The notes under the pieces: generated by a model | The model's database searches: none | The model's input: only the letters and a program-made list of their open reading frames with translations | What the model was told of the DNA's origin: nothing | DNA from: Campylobacteraceae bacterium | GTDB lineage: Bacteria; Campylobacterota; Campylobacteria; Campylobacterales; Sulfurovaceae | Direction of reading: 5' to 3' | DNA: 11,972 nt | Assembly: GCA_027023145.1 (NCBI GenBank) | Contig: JALVWV010000042.1 | Span: 5,668-17,639, forward strand | Shown: one piece after another, positions 11,460 through 11,972 of the stretch | How the letters are laid out: the number at the start of each line of letters is the position of its first letter | How positions within the stretch are numbered: the stretch's first letter is position 1 | Program-made: the position numbers and the translations under genes

Positions 11460-11960
11460 CTACTCCGCCGCCTTCATCCGCGCCAGCATCCCGGCGGTGG
11501 TGGTGTAGCCCACTTCGGTGAACCTCAGTTTTCCGGTGCCATCGTAGATGAAGAGGGTGGGGTAGACGGTGACTTTGAACCGAGCTGCCCAGCGGCCGGT
11601 GGGATCATTGAGGACGGGGTAGTGGAGTCCCTCCTTTTTCAGATAGTCTTCGATGTGTTCGTTTGAGCCGCTATTTTCGGCGATGGTGAGGACGGGGTAG
11701 CGCTTGGCGACGCGGGCGATGTTGGGGGCTTGTTGTTTGCAGACCGGGCACCAGGTACCCCAAAATTCGATGAGGATGGGTTTGCCCCGGTAGTCGGCGC
11801 TGTCAAACGGTGTGCCGTCACTGAGGGTGCCCTGGATGTGGGGGAGGGTGGTGCTGTCGAGTTTGGGTGCCCGCCACCAGCTGACGGCGGTACTACCGAT
11901 CCAGAGGATGAAGAGGAAGATGGCAATCTCTCGGAGGATGCGGAGGAGTTTGGGGGTCAT
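11460..11960 (-). CDS. Membrane-anchored thioredoxin-like protein (ScsD/TlpA-type)
   Basis: A 166-residue protein with one N-terminal anchor (about residues 9-28, IAIFLFILWIGSTAVSWW) and a periplasmic thioredoxin fold. The redox motif is WCPVC (C71 and C74) in PILIEFWGTWCPVCKQQAP. The cis-proline is P134 in VTVYPTLFIYD. The order of LSDGTPFDSADYRGKPILIE and SNEHIEDYLKKEGLHYPVLN is that of TlpA/ScsD-like protein disulfide oxidoreductases. It probably reduces or shuffles disulfides in the periplasm, perhaps for cytochrome c or copper-stress proteins; the partner is not in the window. The ATG at 11960 has only a weak AAAGAG upstream, 12 nt from the window edge. Confidence 0.93.
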   Translation of the reverse strand: MTPKLLRILREIAIFLFILWIGSTAVSWWRAPKLDSTTLPHIQGTLSDGTPFDSADYRGKPILIEFWGTWCPVCKQQAPNIARVAKRYPVLTIAENSGSNEHIEDYLKKEGLHYPVLNDPTGRWAARFKVTVYPTLFIYDGTGKLRFTEVGYTTTAGMLARMKAAE

Positions 11961-11972
11961 GGTGGGCTCTTT

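Noticed and set aside
11450..11461. Perfect 12-bp palindrome AGCTGATCAGCT between hepT and the thioredoxin-like gene as a bidirectional terminator
   Set aside because: It has no loop and no T-run; a short palindrome of this kind can occur by chance, though its location between converging genes was noted.

Overview
The window is most likely chromosomal DNA of a free-living Campylobacterota (Epsilonproteobacteria) bacterium of moderate GC content. Pointers are a carboxynorspermidine/carboxyspermidine decarboxylase (nspC), the style of the LepA, RodA and PgeF proteins, and promoters that mostly show a strong TATAAT box but little -35. The phylum is an inference from protein style; no 16S or other marker is present.

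Layout. Positions 3-743 hold the 3' end of lepA. A 150-bp spacer built of short tandem and inverted repeats follows, then two co-directional membrane-protein genes (896-2375). On the other strand lie a DUF4405-like membrane protein (2406-2855), a CAT-anticodon tRNA (2959-3035) and rodA (3026-4243); the rodA stop codon lies inside the tRNA gene. pgeF (4299-5054) diverges from rodA and runs into a heptanucleotide-repeat region (5050-5213) that abuts the promoter of tRNA-Arg(CCG) (5256-5332). nspC (minus) and a GNAT acetyltransferase (plus) diverge around a 15-bp palindrome. Positions 7166-8201 are a decay zone: a truncated AraC-type regulator, a 136-bp MITE-like inverted-repeat element, a GyrI-like fragment and a shortened helix-hairpin-helix protein. 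An EamA exporter and a cupin-AraC regulator converge and overlap at their 3' ends. Two toxin-antitoxin modules follow back to back: a RelB/RelE-ParE type pair with a near-consensus promoter and overlapping operator-like palindrome (10084-10698), and an AT-rich MNT/HEPN (MntA/HepT) pair (10793-11450). The window closes with a membrane-anchored thioredoxin-like protein (11460-11960, minus).

How it works together. The first two thirds are housekeeping genes: translation, cell-wall elongation, peptidoglycan quality control, polyamine synthesis and tRNAs. From about 7.0 kb onward the region looks accessory, with gene remnants, a mobile-element relic, an exporter with its probable regulator and two toxin-antitoxin modules. 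The structures least explained by known families are the degenerate 7-nt repeat arrays with embedded hairpins, the MITE-like element, the rodA/tRNA overlap and its apparent internal promoter, and the 336-residue membrane protein of unknown function.
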